NCBI GenBank assembly: GCA_009377695.1 | Contig: WHTP01000067.1 | Coordinates: 1 to 32,642, forward strand | DNA from: Hyphomicrobiales bacterium | Lineage (GTDB): Bacteria > Pseudomonadota > Alphaproteobacteria > Rhizobiales > Xanthobacteraceae | DNA length: 32,642 bases | Direction: 5' to 3' | Part shown: positions 1-8,237 of the stretch, piece after piece | Layout of the letters: each line of letters opens with the position of its first letter | Position numbering within the stretch: the stretch's first letter is position 1 | Notes under the pieces: generated by a model | The model's database searches: none | Told to the model about the DNA's origin: nothing | What the model saw: the letters and a program-made list of their open reading frames with translations, nothing else | Made by a program: the position numbers and the translations under genes

Positions 1-99
1 GCCGGAAAGCCTGCCAAAGTCGCCATCATCGCCGTCGCCCGCAAACTTCTGATCACCGCAAATGCCATCCTGCGAGACAAGTCTGCATATCAACGCTAA
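1..99 (+). CDS. IS110-family transposase, C-terminal end (partial)
   Basis: An open frame enters from the left edge in frame 1 and stops at TAA 97-99. It reads AGKPAKVAIIAVARKLL, then NAILRD and a short tail. This 'GKPAK-V-A-ARKLL--NAILRD' ending is characteristic of the C-terminus of IS110/IS116/IS902 transposases, DEDD-type recombinases whose C-terminal transposase_20 domain carries a catalytic serine. Only 32 residues are visible, so I cannot tell whether the element is complete. IS110 elements usually lack clear terminal inverted repeats; the element's right end would lie between 100 and about 170, and I see no obvious boundary there. Confidence 0.75.
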   Translation, partial: AGKPAKVAIIAVARKLLITANAILRDKSAYQR

Positions 100-169
100 C
101 AAAACAGTTGCCGGGTCTGCAGCGCATCACTTCGTGCTGCGCCGCGCCCGGGACACGAGAGCAGAATCG

Positions 170-592
170 ATGTTCACCACCTGCCGCACCGTCCGCATCG
201 AGTGGGGCGATTGCGATCCCGCCGGCATCGTCTTTTACCCGCGCTATTTCGAGATGTTCGACCACTCGACCGTGCTGCTGATCGAGCAGGCCCTGGGCAT
301 GCGCAAGCACAAGATCTACGAGCACTATGGTTCGGGCGGATGGCCGTCCGTCGAAACCCAGGCGCACTTTCATCTGCCCATCCGCTTCGGCGACGACGTC
401 GAGATCGAAACCGCGATCACCACCCTCGGACGCTCGAGCTTCAGCCTGCAGCATCGGCTCACACTTGACGGTGCGCTGGCGGTCGAAGCCAACGAGACCC
501 GCGTCTGGGTCGTGCGCGATCCTTCGCGCCCGTATGGGCTGCGTGCCCAGGCGATGCCGGAGGACGTGGTCGCACATTTCAGCGGCCGTTGA
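170..592 (+). CDS. Acyl-CoA thioesterase, 4-hydroxybenzoyl-CoA thioesterase (4HBT) family
   Basis: A 140-residue single-hotdog-fold protein, the usual size for the family. The N-terminal half has WGDCDPAGIVFYPRYFEMFD, matching the 4HBT signature in which the Asp of D-P-A-G-I-V-F is the catalytic carboxylate of Pseudomonas-type 4-hydroxybenzoyl-CoA thioesterase. It probably hydrolyses an aromatic or short acyl-CoA in the cytoplasm. ATG 170 is chosen because the hotdog fold begins directly after it; the open frame continues upstream to 62 but that part looks non-coding and would touch the IS110 end. A weak GAGAG lies about 10 nt upstream. It precedes a TAXI-TRAP transporter and an amidohydrolase on the same strand, which fits processing of an imported carboxylate after CoA activation. 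No CoA ligase is in view, so the substrate is unknown. Confidence 0.85.
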   Translation: MFTTCRTVRIEWGDCDPAGIVFYPRYFEMFDHSTVLLIEQALGMRKHKIYEHYGSGGWPSVETQAHFHLPIRFGDDVEIETAITTLGRSSFSLQHRLTLDGALAVEANETRVWVVRDPSRPYGLRAQAMPEDVVAHFSGR

Positions 593-730
593 CGGGCATC
601 GTCCCACCCGTTCCCGATATTGTCCGCCGACCGCGCGCCTTCGCCGCAATGTCAATCGGGCCCGATGGTTGTAAGCCCCTTCACGACCAAGCTAAACTTC
701 GGCCAGAAACATCGTTCTGGGAGGAATGTT

Positions 731-1702
731 GTGAAAAAGCTCCTTGTCGGCGCGACCTTCATCATGTCGGCCTGCCTGTCGACCGCGATGGTGTCGAATG
801 CCTCGGCGCAGCTTGTCGGGATCGGGACCAGTCCGCAGGGCACGCTGACCTACCAGATCGGCGCGTCGGTTTCGAAAGTGATGCAGGACGTCGGAAAGAT
901 TCCCTCGCGCGTCCAGCCCCAGTCCGGAACCAGCACCATCATCCCGCTGTTGAACTCGGGCGAGCTCGACATCAGCTTCGCCAACACCGCCGAGGTCTAC
1001 GACGCGTTCCACGGCGTCGGCACCTTTCCGAAGCAGCCGAATCCCAAGCTGCGGATGATGGCGGTGATCTTTCCAATCAAGGCCGGGCTGTTCGTGCGTG
1101 CCAATTCCGACATCAAGTCGATCAAGGACATGAAGGGCAAGCGCATCGTCTACGGGCTCGCCAGCCAGGAGATCGTGCGCAAGACAGTCGACGCCATGCT
1201 GGCGACCGGTGGTCTCTCGATCAAGGACCTCACGCCGGTGCTGGCGCCGAACGTGGTGCGCGGCGCCGACGATCTCGCCGCCGGCCGCGTCGACATCGCG
1301 GTGTTCGCGATCGGCGCGCCCAAAGTCGCCGAGGTCGATGCCGCCGTCGGCGGCATCCGCTTCATCCCGATCGACAATTCGCCGACGGCGCTGGCGGCCT
1401 TGAAGAAGGACTTTCCCACCGGCTACATCGCGCAGATCAAACCGGCCCCCAATCTCGTCGGCGTAAAGGAACCGATGTTCACGATGTTCTACGACTATGC
1501 GGCCATTGCCGGCGCCGACGTACCGGCTGCCCGCATCAAGGCGATCACACAGATCATCGCCGAGAACCGCGATGCGCTTGCCCAGGGTCAGCCGCTGTTC
1601 CGCCAGATGGAGACGGCGCGGCTGTTCACCAATTTCAACGTGCCGTATCACCCTGGCTCGATTGCCTACTACAAGGAAAAGGGCATCGCCGAAACCAAGT
1701 GA
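731..1702 (+). CDS. TAXI-family TRAP transporter solute-binding protein
   Basis: A periplasmic receptor of 323 residues. Starting at GTG 731 gives MKKLLVGATFIMSACLSTA and then an ASA-Q cleavage site near residue 27, a textbook Sec signal peptide. The start has a strong ribosome site, GGGAGGA at about 719-725; the open frame back to 620 lacks such support. The mature part has TSPQGTLTYQIGASVSKVMQ, QSGTSTIIPLLNSGELDISF and ANTAEVYDAFHG, typical of the TAXI (TRAP-associated extracytoplasmic immunogenic) family, which binds carboxylates or amino acids in the periplasm. The fused TRAP permease follows 34 nt downstream, which agrees. No canonical long 5-prime leader elements are evident in the 138-nt gap after the thioesterase gene. 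The ligand is not predictable from sequence; the amidohydrolase downstream hints at a cyclic or aromatic carboxylate. Confidence 0.9.
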   Translation: MKKLLVGATFIMSACLSTAMVSNASAQLVGIGTSPQGTLTYQIGASVSKVMQDVGKIPSRVQPQSGTSTIIPLLNSGELDISFANTAEVYDAFHGVGTFPKQPNPKLRMMAVIFPIKAGLFVRANSDIKSIKDMKGKRIVYGLASQEIVRKTVDAMLATGGLSIKDLTPVLAPNVVRGADDLAAGRVDIAVFAIGAPKVAEVDAAVGGIRFIPIDNSPTALAALKKDFPTGYIAQIKPAPNLVGVKEPMFTMFYDYAAIAGADVPAARIKAITQIIAENRDALAQGQPLFRQMETARLFTNFNVPYHPGSIAYYKEKGIAETK

Positions 1703-1736
1703 CGCCCCCACAACCGGGCGCATTTGACGAATCGCT

Positions 1737-3722
1737 GTGAAGGCCATGTCGGCAAAAATCGTGAAACCGGTCATGGTCGTGTTGCAGGCGTCGATCGTCC
1801 TGATCGTCGTCGGCTGGATTCTGAACATTCCCGGACAGCTTCAGATCAGCCTGTTCACCGAGCAGATGCTGGCCGCGGTGCTCGGGCTTTCGCTTGCGCT
1901 CACCTTCCTGACCTTTCCGCTCTCGATGAAAGCGAGAGGAGAGGAAGCGATCGCGCTCAAGGCGTTGACCGGTGAGCAAGACGTCGCGGGGCCTGTCGAC
2001 CTCGTCCTGGCGGCATTGAGCCTCATCTGCTGTTTCTATGTCGCGATCCGCTATCCCGAACTGATCCGCGAGCTCGTGGCGCGGCCCTGGAGTGGTGTCA
2101 CCATCGCCACCATCATCGTGCTGCTGGTGTTCGAGGCGAGCCGGCGCGTCACCGGTCTGGCGCTGGTCCTGATCGTGCTGGTCCTGTGCGCGCACGCCCT
2201 GCTCGGCTGGATGCTGCCCGAGATGTTCGCAAGCCGCTACGTCTCTTTGAGTCGGCTAATGGTCTATCTCGGCGTCGACACCAATGCGTTGCTCGGCAAC
2301 ACGTTACAGATCGCCGTCATCGTGGTCGTGCCGTTCATCATCATGGGTCAGGTGCTGACCCGCTGCGGCGGCTCCGAGTTCTTCTCCGATCTTGCGGCGT
2401 CGTTGATGGGCCAATTTCGTGGCGGCTCCGCGAAGATCGCCGTCGTCGGCTCGGCATTTTTCGGCATGGTGTCGGGCAGCGCCGTCGCGAATGTCGCGAG
2501 CGTAGGCACGATCACCATCCCGCTCATGAAGCGGAACGGGTTTCCCGGCCATACCGCAGGAGCGATCGAAGCCGTCGGTTCGACCGGCGGCCAGATCGCA
2601 CCGCCGGTCATGGGCGCGGCCGCATTCCTGATGGCCGAATACCTGCAGGTGCCCTATGCCGAGGTGATGATCGCCGCGATCATTCCGGCCTTGCTCTGGT
2701 ACGCGACGCTGTTCATGCAGGTCGATCTTGAATCGGCCAAGCTCGGAATCAGTGGAGCCCCGCGTTCTCAATTGCCGTCGATCGGCAAGGTCATGCGCGA
2801 AGGCGGCCACTTCCTGCTGCCGTTCGTGGTGCTCGTCAGCGGGCTGCTCTGGTTCAATTGGGAGCCGGAATATGCGGCCTTGATGGGAACCGGCGCTCTC
2901 ATCCTGATGGTGCTGATCGTGCCCCACAAGGGCAAGCGCATGACGATTCGCGACGTGCTCACCGCGCTGGTCGCGTCCGGCGGCGCCGTGGTGGACATCA
3001 TTGCGGTCACGGCGATCGCCGGCATCCTCATCGGGGCGATGAACCTGACCGGGGTCGCCTTCTCGCTCACGCAGCAGCTCATCGGCATCAGCGGCGGCAA
3101 CCTGCCGCTGCTGCTCCTCATCACCGGTCTTGCCGCCTTCGTCCTGGGCCTGCCGCTGCCGACGGTCGGGGTCTACGTGATCCTCGCGACGCTGGCGGCG
3201 CCGGCGCTGGTGCAGGCCGGTATATCGCCAATACAGGCGCACATGTTCGTATTGTTCAACGGCCTGCTTGGCATGGTCACACCGCCGGTGGCGCTCGCCG
3301 CTTTCGCGGCTGCGACCATCGCCAAGGCCGATCAGTGGAAGACCGGCTGGATCGCCACCCGAATGAGCTGGTGCTGCTATCTCATTCCCTTCCTGTTCGC
3401 CTATACGCCGGCTCTGGTGATGCGGGGCGATCCGTTTTCGATCGTGCTTTCGCTCTCGCTCGCGCTGCTTGGCATCCTGATTGGGACCATGGCCGTCGTC
3501 GGCTTTTTCACTGCCACGATTCCGCCGTCATATCGGATCCCCTACGGCCTGATCGCGCTCATGCTGCTGGCGCAACCCGCCATGTTTGATGGCGCGGTGT
3601 GGCTCAATGTTGCTGGTGTGGCGGCGGCGGCCGCCGCCATCGCACGCGAAATTTTGCGCGGACGCTCGCAGCCTAAGGTAACGCCCGGCCCACAAAGCGC
3701 CCGCAACCCAGCCACGCCCTGA
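1737..3722 (+). CDS. TRAP transporter fused permease (DctQ-DctM fusion, TAXI partner)
   Basis: A 661-residue polytopic membrane protein joining the small 4-TM and large 12-TM TRAP subunits in one chain, as is usual for TAXI-type systems. Hydrophobic segments run almost throughout. Large-subunit hallmarks include GSAVANVASVGTITIPLMKR (about residues 249-268) and the following EAVGSTGGQIAPPVMGAAAF, plus GLPLPTVGVYV near residue 470. It would import the ligand delivered by the upstream receptor, driven by a sodium or proton gradient. Its start GTG 1737 lies 34 nt after the receptor stop; ATG 1746 is an alternative and neither has a strong ribosome site, so translational coupling is possible. The C-terminus ends in a short Pro/Ala-rich cytoplasmic tail. 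Confidence 0.92.
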   Translation: MKAMSAKIVKPVMVVLQASIVLIVVGWILNIPGQLQISLFTEQMLAAVLGLSLALTFLTFPLSMKARGEEAIALKALTGEQDVAGPVDLVLAALSLICCFYVAIRYPELIRELVARPWSGVTIATIIVLLVFEASRRVTGLALVLIVLVLCAHALLGWMLPEMFASRYVSLSRLMVYLGVDTNALLGNTLQIAVIVVVPFIIMGQVLTRCGGSEFFSDLAASLMGQFRGGSAKIAVVGSAFFGMVSGSAVANVASVGTITIPLMKRNGFPGHTAGAIEAVGSTGGQIAPPVMGAAAFLMAEYLQVPYAEVMIAAIIPALLWYATLFMQVDLESAKLGISGAPRSQLPSIGKVMREGGHFLLPFVVLVSGLLWFNWEPEYAALMGTGALILMVLIVPHKGKRMTIRDVLTALVASGGAVVDIIAVTAIAGILIGAMNLTGVAFSLTQQLIGISGGNLPLLLLITGLAAFVLGLPLPTVGVYVILATLAAPALVQAGISPIQAHMFVLFNGLLGMVTPPVALAAFAAATIAKADQWKTGWIATRMSWCCYLIPFLFAYTPALVMRGDPFSIVLSLSLALLGILIGTMAVVGFFTATIPPSYRIPYGLIALMLLAQPAMFDGAVWLNVAGVAAAAAAIAREILRGRSQPKVTPGPQSARNPATP

Positions 3723-3840
3723 TGCAATAGACACAGCGTGGCCGACAAGCTAACAACGCCCCCGACACTTCATCCCGTCCCCTCCTTCGCGAGCCAGCTG
3801 AGCCCGCACATCGCCGCAAGAAGCCACTGGAGACCTGTCC

Positions 3841-4863
3841 ATGCGCATCGACGCCTACACCCATTTCTTTCCCAAGAAGTTCTTCGACAAGCTCATGGAG
3901 ATTGCCGGCGACTATAAGGATATGGGCAAGCGCGTGCGCTCGCTGCCGGCGCTCTACGATCTCGATGTCCGCAAGAAGATCGTCGACGGTCACAAGGACT
4001 ACCAGCAGATCCTGTCCTATCCGCAGCCGCCGTTCGAGAGCTTCTGCAAGACGCCGCAGCAGTTGGACGAGATGATCCGCCTCTGCAATGACGGCTTCGT
4101 CGAGCTGTGCGACAAGGAGAAGGATCGCTTCCCGGGCTGGGTCGCGCAGGTGGCGCTCGGCGCGCCCGACGCCGGCGCCGGCGAAGCAGAGCGCGCGATC
4201 AAGAACGGCGCGCTCGGCGTACAGATCTACACCAACGTCCTGGGCAAGCCGATCGACTCGCCGGAGTACCTTCCGTTCTGGAAGAAGATGAATGAGCTCG
4301 GCAAGCCGATCTGGATCCACCCGGCGCGCGGCGCCGACACGCCCGATTATCCGCTCGCGGAGAAAAAGTCGCTCTACGAAATCTGGTGGACACTCGGCTG
4401 GTCTTACGAGACCGCCTGCGCGATGACGCGCCTCGTCTACTCCAGGATCATGGACAACCATCCGAACCTGAAGATCATCACGCACCACTTCGGCGGCATC
4501 GTGCCGATGCTCGAAGGCCGGCTCGGGCCGGGCAACGACGTGATGGGATCGCGCACCTCGGACGAGGATTACGTCGCGCTGCGCAAGAGCCTCAAGAAGC
4601 GCCCGCTTGACTACTTCAAGCAGGACTTCTGGGCCGACACCGCCGTGTTCGGCGGAAAGCCGGCAACCAAATGCGGCCTCGAGTTCTATCCGCTTGAGAA
4701 GATCGTGTTCGCCTCCGACTGCCCGTTCGATCCGGAGGGCGGCACGATGTATCCGCGCCAGACGCTGGAAATCCTCGACTCGCTCAACATCCCGAAGGCC
4801 GACCGCGAGGCGATTGATTACAAGAACCTGGAGAAGGTCACCGGCGTGAAACTGGTGAAGTAA
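3841..4863 (+). CDS. Amidohydrolase-2 family protein (ACMSD/gamma-resorcylate decarboxylase-like)
   Basis: A 340-residue TIM-barrel protein of the amidohydrolase_2 family, whose members are metal-dependent decarboxylases or hydrolases of ring-derived acids. Likely metal or catalytic positions are WIHPARG (His160), ITHHFGG (His215/His216) and ASDCPFD (Asp293). The N-terminal metal motif, normally His-x-His after the first strand in ACMSD, here reads DAYTHFFP, so the first His position is Tyr6 and only His8 remains. The barrel is otherwise full length, so this is a subfamily trait or a change of chemistry rather than decay. The start has GGAG at 3829-3832, 8 nt upstream. It is the last gene before a strong terminator and probably belongs with the transporter and thioesterase. 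Substrate unknown. Confidence 0.85.
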   Translation: MRIDAYTHFFPKKFFDKLMEIAGDYKDMGKRVRSLPALYDLDVRKKIVDGHKDYQQILSYPQPPFESFCKTPQQLDEMIRLCNDGFVELCDKEKDRFPGWVAQVALGAPDAGAGEAERAIKNGALGVQIYTNVLGKPIDSPEYLPFWKKMNELGKPIWIHPARGADTPDYPLAEKKSLYEIWWTLGWSYETACAMTRLVYSRIMDNHPNLKIITHHFGGIVPMLEGRLGPGNDVMGSRTSDEDYVALRKSLKKRPLDYFKQDFWADTAVFGGKPATKCGLEFYPLEKIVFASDCPFDPEGGTMYPRQTLEILDSLNIPKADREAIDYKNLEKVTGVKLVK

Positions 4864-4905
4864 TCGCCGGCAACGCAAGTCGCTGCTGGTGCGGCATATT
4901 CCGTA

Positions 4906-5126
4906 ACCCTCTCCCATCCGAACTCGGGTTTACCCGAGTTCGGCTTTTTTTAGGTGGTCGAAATCGGAAACATCCGACTCGACTGGGAGAGGGTGCCCGA
5001 GCTTAGCGAGGGCGGGGTGAGGGGTTGCGCGCGAAGCGCGCCAATCACTGAAGGTACCCCTCACCCGGCTCACCGTCTTCGCTACGCTACGATGGCTCGC
5101 CACCCTCTCCCTCAAGGGGAGAGGGT
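4906..5126. repeat. Compound intergenic hairpin repeat (CCCTCTCCC/CCCCTCACCC type)
   Basis: A nest of inverted repeats with no coding potential. ACCCTCTCCC (4906-4915) pairs with GGGAGAGGGT (4985-4994) around the terminator hairpin. GGGTGAGGGGT (5015-5025) pairs with ACCCCTCACCC (5056-5066), enclosing GCGCGC-GAA-GCGCGC (5027-5041). A final hairpin joins ACCCTCTCCC (5102-5111) with GGGGAGAGGGT (5116-5126). I recall CCCTCACCC/CCCTCTCCC elements as common multicopy intergenic repeats in high-GC Rhizobiales genomes. Alternative pairing between 4985-4994 and 5102-5111 is also possible. Confidence 0.75.
4918..4951 (+). terminator. Rho-independent terminator of the thioesterase-TRAP-amidohydrolase unit
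   Basis: A perfect 11-bp stem, CCGAACTCGGG (4918-4928) and CCCGAGTTCGG (4933-4943), closes a TTTA loop and is followed by C and seven T residues (4945-4951). It starts 55 nt after the amidohydrolase stop. Confidence 0.92.
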
Positions 5127-5166
5127 AAGCACCCGCGGCTCCACTGCCTCAACCATCGCCAGCCAT

Positions 5167-5242
5167 CTAGTGGAGTGGATTTGACATTCGCTTTGGGAGT
5201 CTGCGGCCAACGGGGTAGCGAATGTCAAATCCACTCCACTAG
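5167..5242. repeat. Palindromic element A (76 nt, perfect 26-bp arms)
   Basis: Left arm 5167-5192 begins CTAGTGGAGTGGATTTGACA; right arm 5217-5242 is its exact reverse complement over all 26 positions and ends CTAG. The loop is 24 nt (5193-5216). It shares outer CTAGTG and inner GATTTGA-[AC]-TTC with two elements at 21907-22070, so it belongs to a family. It lies between the amidohydrolase gene and mutS. Downstream, 5275-5289 carries a small GCGGG-loop-CCCGC hairpin of another common intergenic type; the rest of the spacer to 5328 shows nothing further. Confidence 0.9.
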
Positions 5243-5328
5243 GGCACACATGTTATTCGCAGGACAATTCACATGCGGGTCAAGCCCGCGATGACGCGCC
5301 AGACCTCATCTGCTAGCGTCGCGGCACC

Positions 5329-8100
5329 ATGGATGCCGCTCGTTCCTTCGCACCGCCCGGCTTTGCGTCCGATCCGCCAGCGAATGCGGCCGGTGTCGCG
5401 TCACCGGCCGACGCCGCCGCGCGACCAACGCCGGTCATGGAGCAGTATATCGAGATCAAGGCGGCAAATCCGGATTGCCTGCTGTTCTACCGGATGGGCG
5501 ATTTCTACGAATTGTTCTTCGAAGACGCCGAGGTCGCCGCGCACGATCTCGGCATCGTGTTGACCAAGCGCGGCAAGCATCTCGGCCGCGACATCCCGAT
5601 GTGCGGCGTGCCGGTCATCCGCGCCGACGAATACTTGCATCGACTGATCGCGCTCGGGCATCGCGTCGCGGTCTGCGAGCAGATGGAAGACCCCGCCGTA
5701 GCGCGTAAGCGCGGCTCAAAAAGCGTGGTGCGACGCGACGTCGTCCGGCTGGTAACGCCCGGCACGCTGACCGAAGACACGCTGCTGGATGCGCGACGCA
5801 ACAACTATCTGCTCGCGCTCGCCCGCGCACGGGTCTCGTCAGACGACACAAGCCGGTTCGCGCTGGCCTGGATCGATATCTCGACCGGCGAATTCCGCAT
5901 CGCCGAATGCGAGCGCGCCGGCCTCGCCGCCGAACTGGCGCGGCTCGAGCCGAGCGAGATCATCGTGTCAGATGCGCTCTACTCCGACGCGGAACTCGCG
6001 CCGTTCCTGCGGACATTGCCGGCGGTGACGCCGCTCACCCGCGATGTGTTCGACGGCGCGACCGCCGAGCGCCGGCTGTCGTCGTACTTCTCGGTCGCCA
6101 CCTCGGACTCGTTCGGCTCGCTTTCGCGTCTGGAGCTGACAGCGGCCGCCGCCTGCGTCACGTATGTGGAGCGTACGCAACTCGGCCAGCGTCCGCCGCT
6201 GTCGCCGCCGGTGCGCGAGGCCGAAGGCGCGACGCTCGCGATCGACCAGGCCACCCGCAGCAATCTTGAGATCGTCCGTACGCTCAGCGGCGAGCGGCGC
6301 GGGTCGCTGCTTTCCGCCATCGACCGCACCGTGACCGCGGCGGGTTCGCGGCTGCTCTCGCAGCGGCTGGCAGCGCCGCTGACCGATCCTGTCGCGATTG
6401 CGCAGCACCATGATGCGGTGGCGCATTTCATCGCGAACACGGGCTTACGCAGCGCCATACGCGCAGAGCTGAAGCGCGCGCCCGATCTCGCCCGCGCCCT
6501 CTCACGTCTCGTGGTCGACCGTGGCGGCCCGCGCGACCTTGCGGCCATCCGCGACGGCATTGATGCGGCGGCAAGCCTCGCGGACGCACTCACCGCGGGC
6601 GGTGCGATTCCGCTTCAGGTCGACGAGGCCGCAAACGCCTTGCGCGGGCCAGATGCTACCATCATGCAAGAACTTGCGGCGGCGCTCGGCGACGAGCTGC
6701 CGCTGCTCAAGCGCGATGGCGGCTTCGTGCGCGCGGGCTATCACCCAACGCTCGACGAATCCCGTTCGTTGCGTGATGAATCGCGCCGCGTGATCGCGGC
6801 GTTGCAGGCGCGCTATGCCGAAGAGACAGGCGTGCGCGCGCTCAAGGTTCGGCACAACAATGTGCTCGGCTATTTCGTCGAGGTGACCGCGCAGAACGCC
6901 GACAAGCTGCTCGCGGCGCCGCTCAACGCGACTTTCATTCACCGCCAAACGCTCGCCGGCCAGGTCCGCTTCACCACCACGGAGCTTGGCGCGCTCGAAG
7001 CCAAGATCGCGAGCGCCGCCGACCGCGCGCTCGGCATTGAGCTCGAGACCTTCGACCGGCTGTCGGCGCAAATCACGGCCGCGGCCGATCCGGTCAAGGC
7101 GGCTGCGGAGGCATTGGCGGCGCTCGATGTGGCGGCCGCGCTGGCGGAACTTGCGATCGAGCAGGACTATGTGCGGCCCGAGGTCGACGCCTCGCTCGAC
7201 TTCGTCATCGAGGGCGGGCGGCACCCGGTGGTCGAGCAGGTGCTCCTCGTCGACGGCGGGCCATTCGTCGCCAATGATTGCGACCTATCCCCCCTGCCAC
7301 AGCAAGGGGCGGGGCGCATCTGCCTGCTGACCGGCCCGAACATGGCGGGCAAGTCCACCTTCCTGCGCCAGAACGCGTTGATCGCGATCATGGCGCAGAC
7401 CGGCAGCTTTGTGCCGGCGCGGCGCGCGAGGATCGGCGTGATCGATCGCCTGTTCTCGCGCGTCGGCGCGGCCGACGATCTCGCGCGCGGCCGCTCGACG
7501 TTCATGGTCGAGATGGTGGAGACTGCCGCGATCCTCAATCAGGCGGGCGAGCGCTCGCTCGTCATCCTCGACGAGATCGGCCGCGGCACCGCGACCTTCG
7601 ATGGCCTCTCGATCGCGTGGGCGACGATCGAGCATCTGCACGCTGCCAACCGTTGCCGCGCGCTGTTCGCAACGCATTTCCACGAGCTGACGGTGCTGTC
7701 GACCAAGCTGCCGCGCCTGTTCAACGCCACCGTCCGCGTCAAGGAATGGCAAGGCGAGGTTGTATTCCTGCACGAGGTCGTACCGGGCGCCGCCGACCGC
7801 AGCTACGGCATCCAGGTCGCGAAGCTTGCTGGCCTGCCGGCGAGCGTCATCGAACGCGCCAAGCTCGTGCTTGCCAAGCTCGAAGCTGAAGACCGCGCGT
7901 CGCCGCGCGGCTTTGAGGACCTGCCGCTGTTCGCCGCCGCGCCGAAGCCGCAGTCTGAGCCGCCGACTAAGCCGCCGATCGACGACGCAGTTGCGCAGGT
8001 CGTCGCCGCGCTAGCCGCGATCAATCCCGACGAATTGTCGCCGCGCGAGGCGCTGGAGGCGCTCTACCGGCTCAAGGCGAAATCCGCAGCGCAAGATTAA
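5329..8100 (+). CDS. mutS: DNA mismatch repair protein MutS
   Basis: A 923-residue MutS1 that recognises base mismatches and short loops and uses ATP to recruit MutL. Domain I carries the mismatch-stacking motif [11 protein letters not shown], with Phe59 and Glu61 in the place of E. coli Phe36/Glu38. The connector, lever and clamp regions fill about 170-620. The C-terminal ATPase has Walker [10 protein letters not shown] (669-677), Walker B with Asp748-Glu749 in [15 protein letters not shown], and the ATHFHEL switch near 785-791. The C-terminus is Pro/Lys-rich followed by a helical segment, as in other alphaproteobacterial MutS. ATG 5329 gives a 36-residue low-complexity Ala/Pro leader before [17 protein letters not shown] 5437 at that second Met is an alternative. 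No strong ribosome site is visible at 5329. glnD follows on the same strand after 137 nt. Confidence 0.97.
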   Translation: MDAARSFAPPGFASDPPANAAGVASPADAAARPTPVMEQYIEIKAANPDCLLFYRMGDFYELFFEDAEVAAHDLGIVLTKRGKHLGRDIPMCGVPVIRADEYLHRLIALGHRVAVCEQMEDPAVARKRGSKSVVRRDVVRLVTPGTLTEDTLLDARRNNYLLALARARVSSDDTSRFALAWIDISTGEFRIAECERAGLAAELARLEPSEIIVSDALYSDAELAPFLRTLPAVTPLTRDVFDGATAERRLSSYFSVATSDSFGSLSRLELTAAAACVTYVERTQLGQRPPLSPPVREAEGATLAIDQATRSNLEIVRTLSGERRGSLLSAIDRTVTAAGSRLLSQRLAAPLTDPVAIAQHHDAVAHFIANTGLRSAIRAELKRAPDLARALSRLVVDRGGPRDLAAIRDGIDAAASLADALTAGGAIPLQVDEAANALRGPDATIMQELAAALGDELPLLKRDGGFVRAGYHPTLDESRSLRDESRRVIAALQARYAEETGVRALKVRHNNVLGYFVEVTAQNADKLLAAPLNATFIHRQTLAGQVRFTTTELGALEAKIASAADRALGIELETFDRLSAQITAAADPVKAAAEALAALDVAAALAELAIEQDYVRPEVDASLDFVIEGGRHPVVEQVLLVDGGPFVANDCDLSPLPQQGAGRICLLTGPNMAGKSTFLRQNALIAIMAQTGSFVPARRARIGVIDRLFSRVGAADDLARGRSTFMVEMVETAAILNQAGERSLVILDEIGRGTATFDGLSIAWATIEHLHAANRCRALFATHFHELTVLSTKLPRLFNATVRVKEWQGEVVFLHEVVPGAADRSYGIQVAKLAGLPASVIERAKLVLAKLEAEDRASPRGFEDLPLFAAAPKPQSEPPTKPPIDDAVAQVVAALAAINPDELSPREALEALYRLKAKSAAQD

Positions 8101-8120
8101 GGCCCTACTGACCCATTGAA

Positions 8121-8149
8121 TTGATTAATCTTTCGCCCATCAATAATAG
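8121..8149 (+). promoter_or_regulatory. Candidate sigma-70-like promoter before glnD
   Basis: TTGATT (8121-8126) is followed after 17 nt by TAATAG (8144-8149); the overlapping AATAAT (8142-8147) resembles the -10 consensus better but with 15-nt spacing. The short AT-rich patch stands out in the otherwise GC-rich mutS-glnD spacer and lies about 90 nt before the glnD start. This is a pattern match only. Confidence 0.3.
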
Positions 8150-8237
8150 CCCCCGCGCCCAATAATGGCCCCGCCGGCCGGCAGAAATCCGTTACGCTGG
8201 GACGATCCCCTTTGTTGCCACCACAGGTGGATGACAG

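Noticed and set aside
692-1828. Long minus-strand frame of 378 codons opposite the TAXI receptor
   Set aside because: It is antisense to a gene with signal peptide, ribosome site and family motifs; its own translation is Arg/Asp/His-rich without recognisable motifs.
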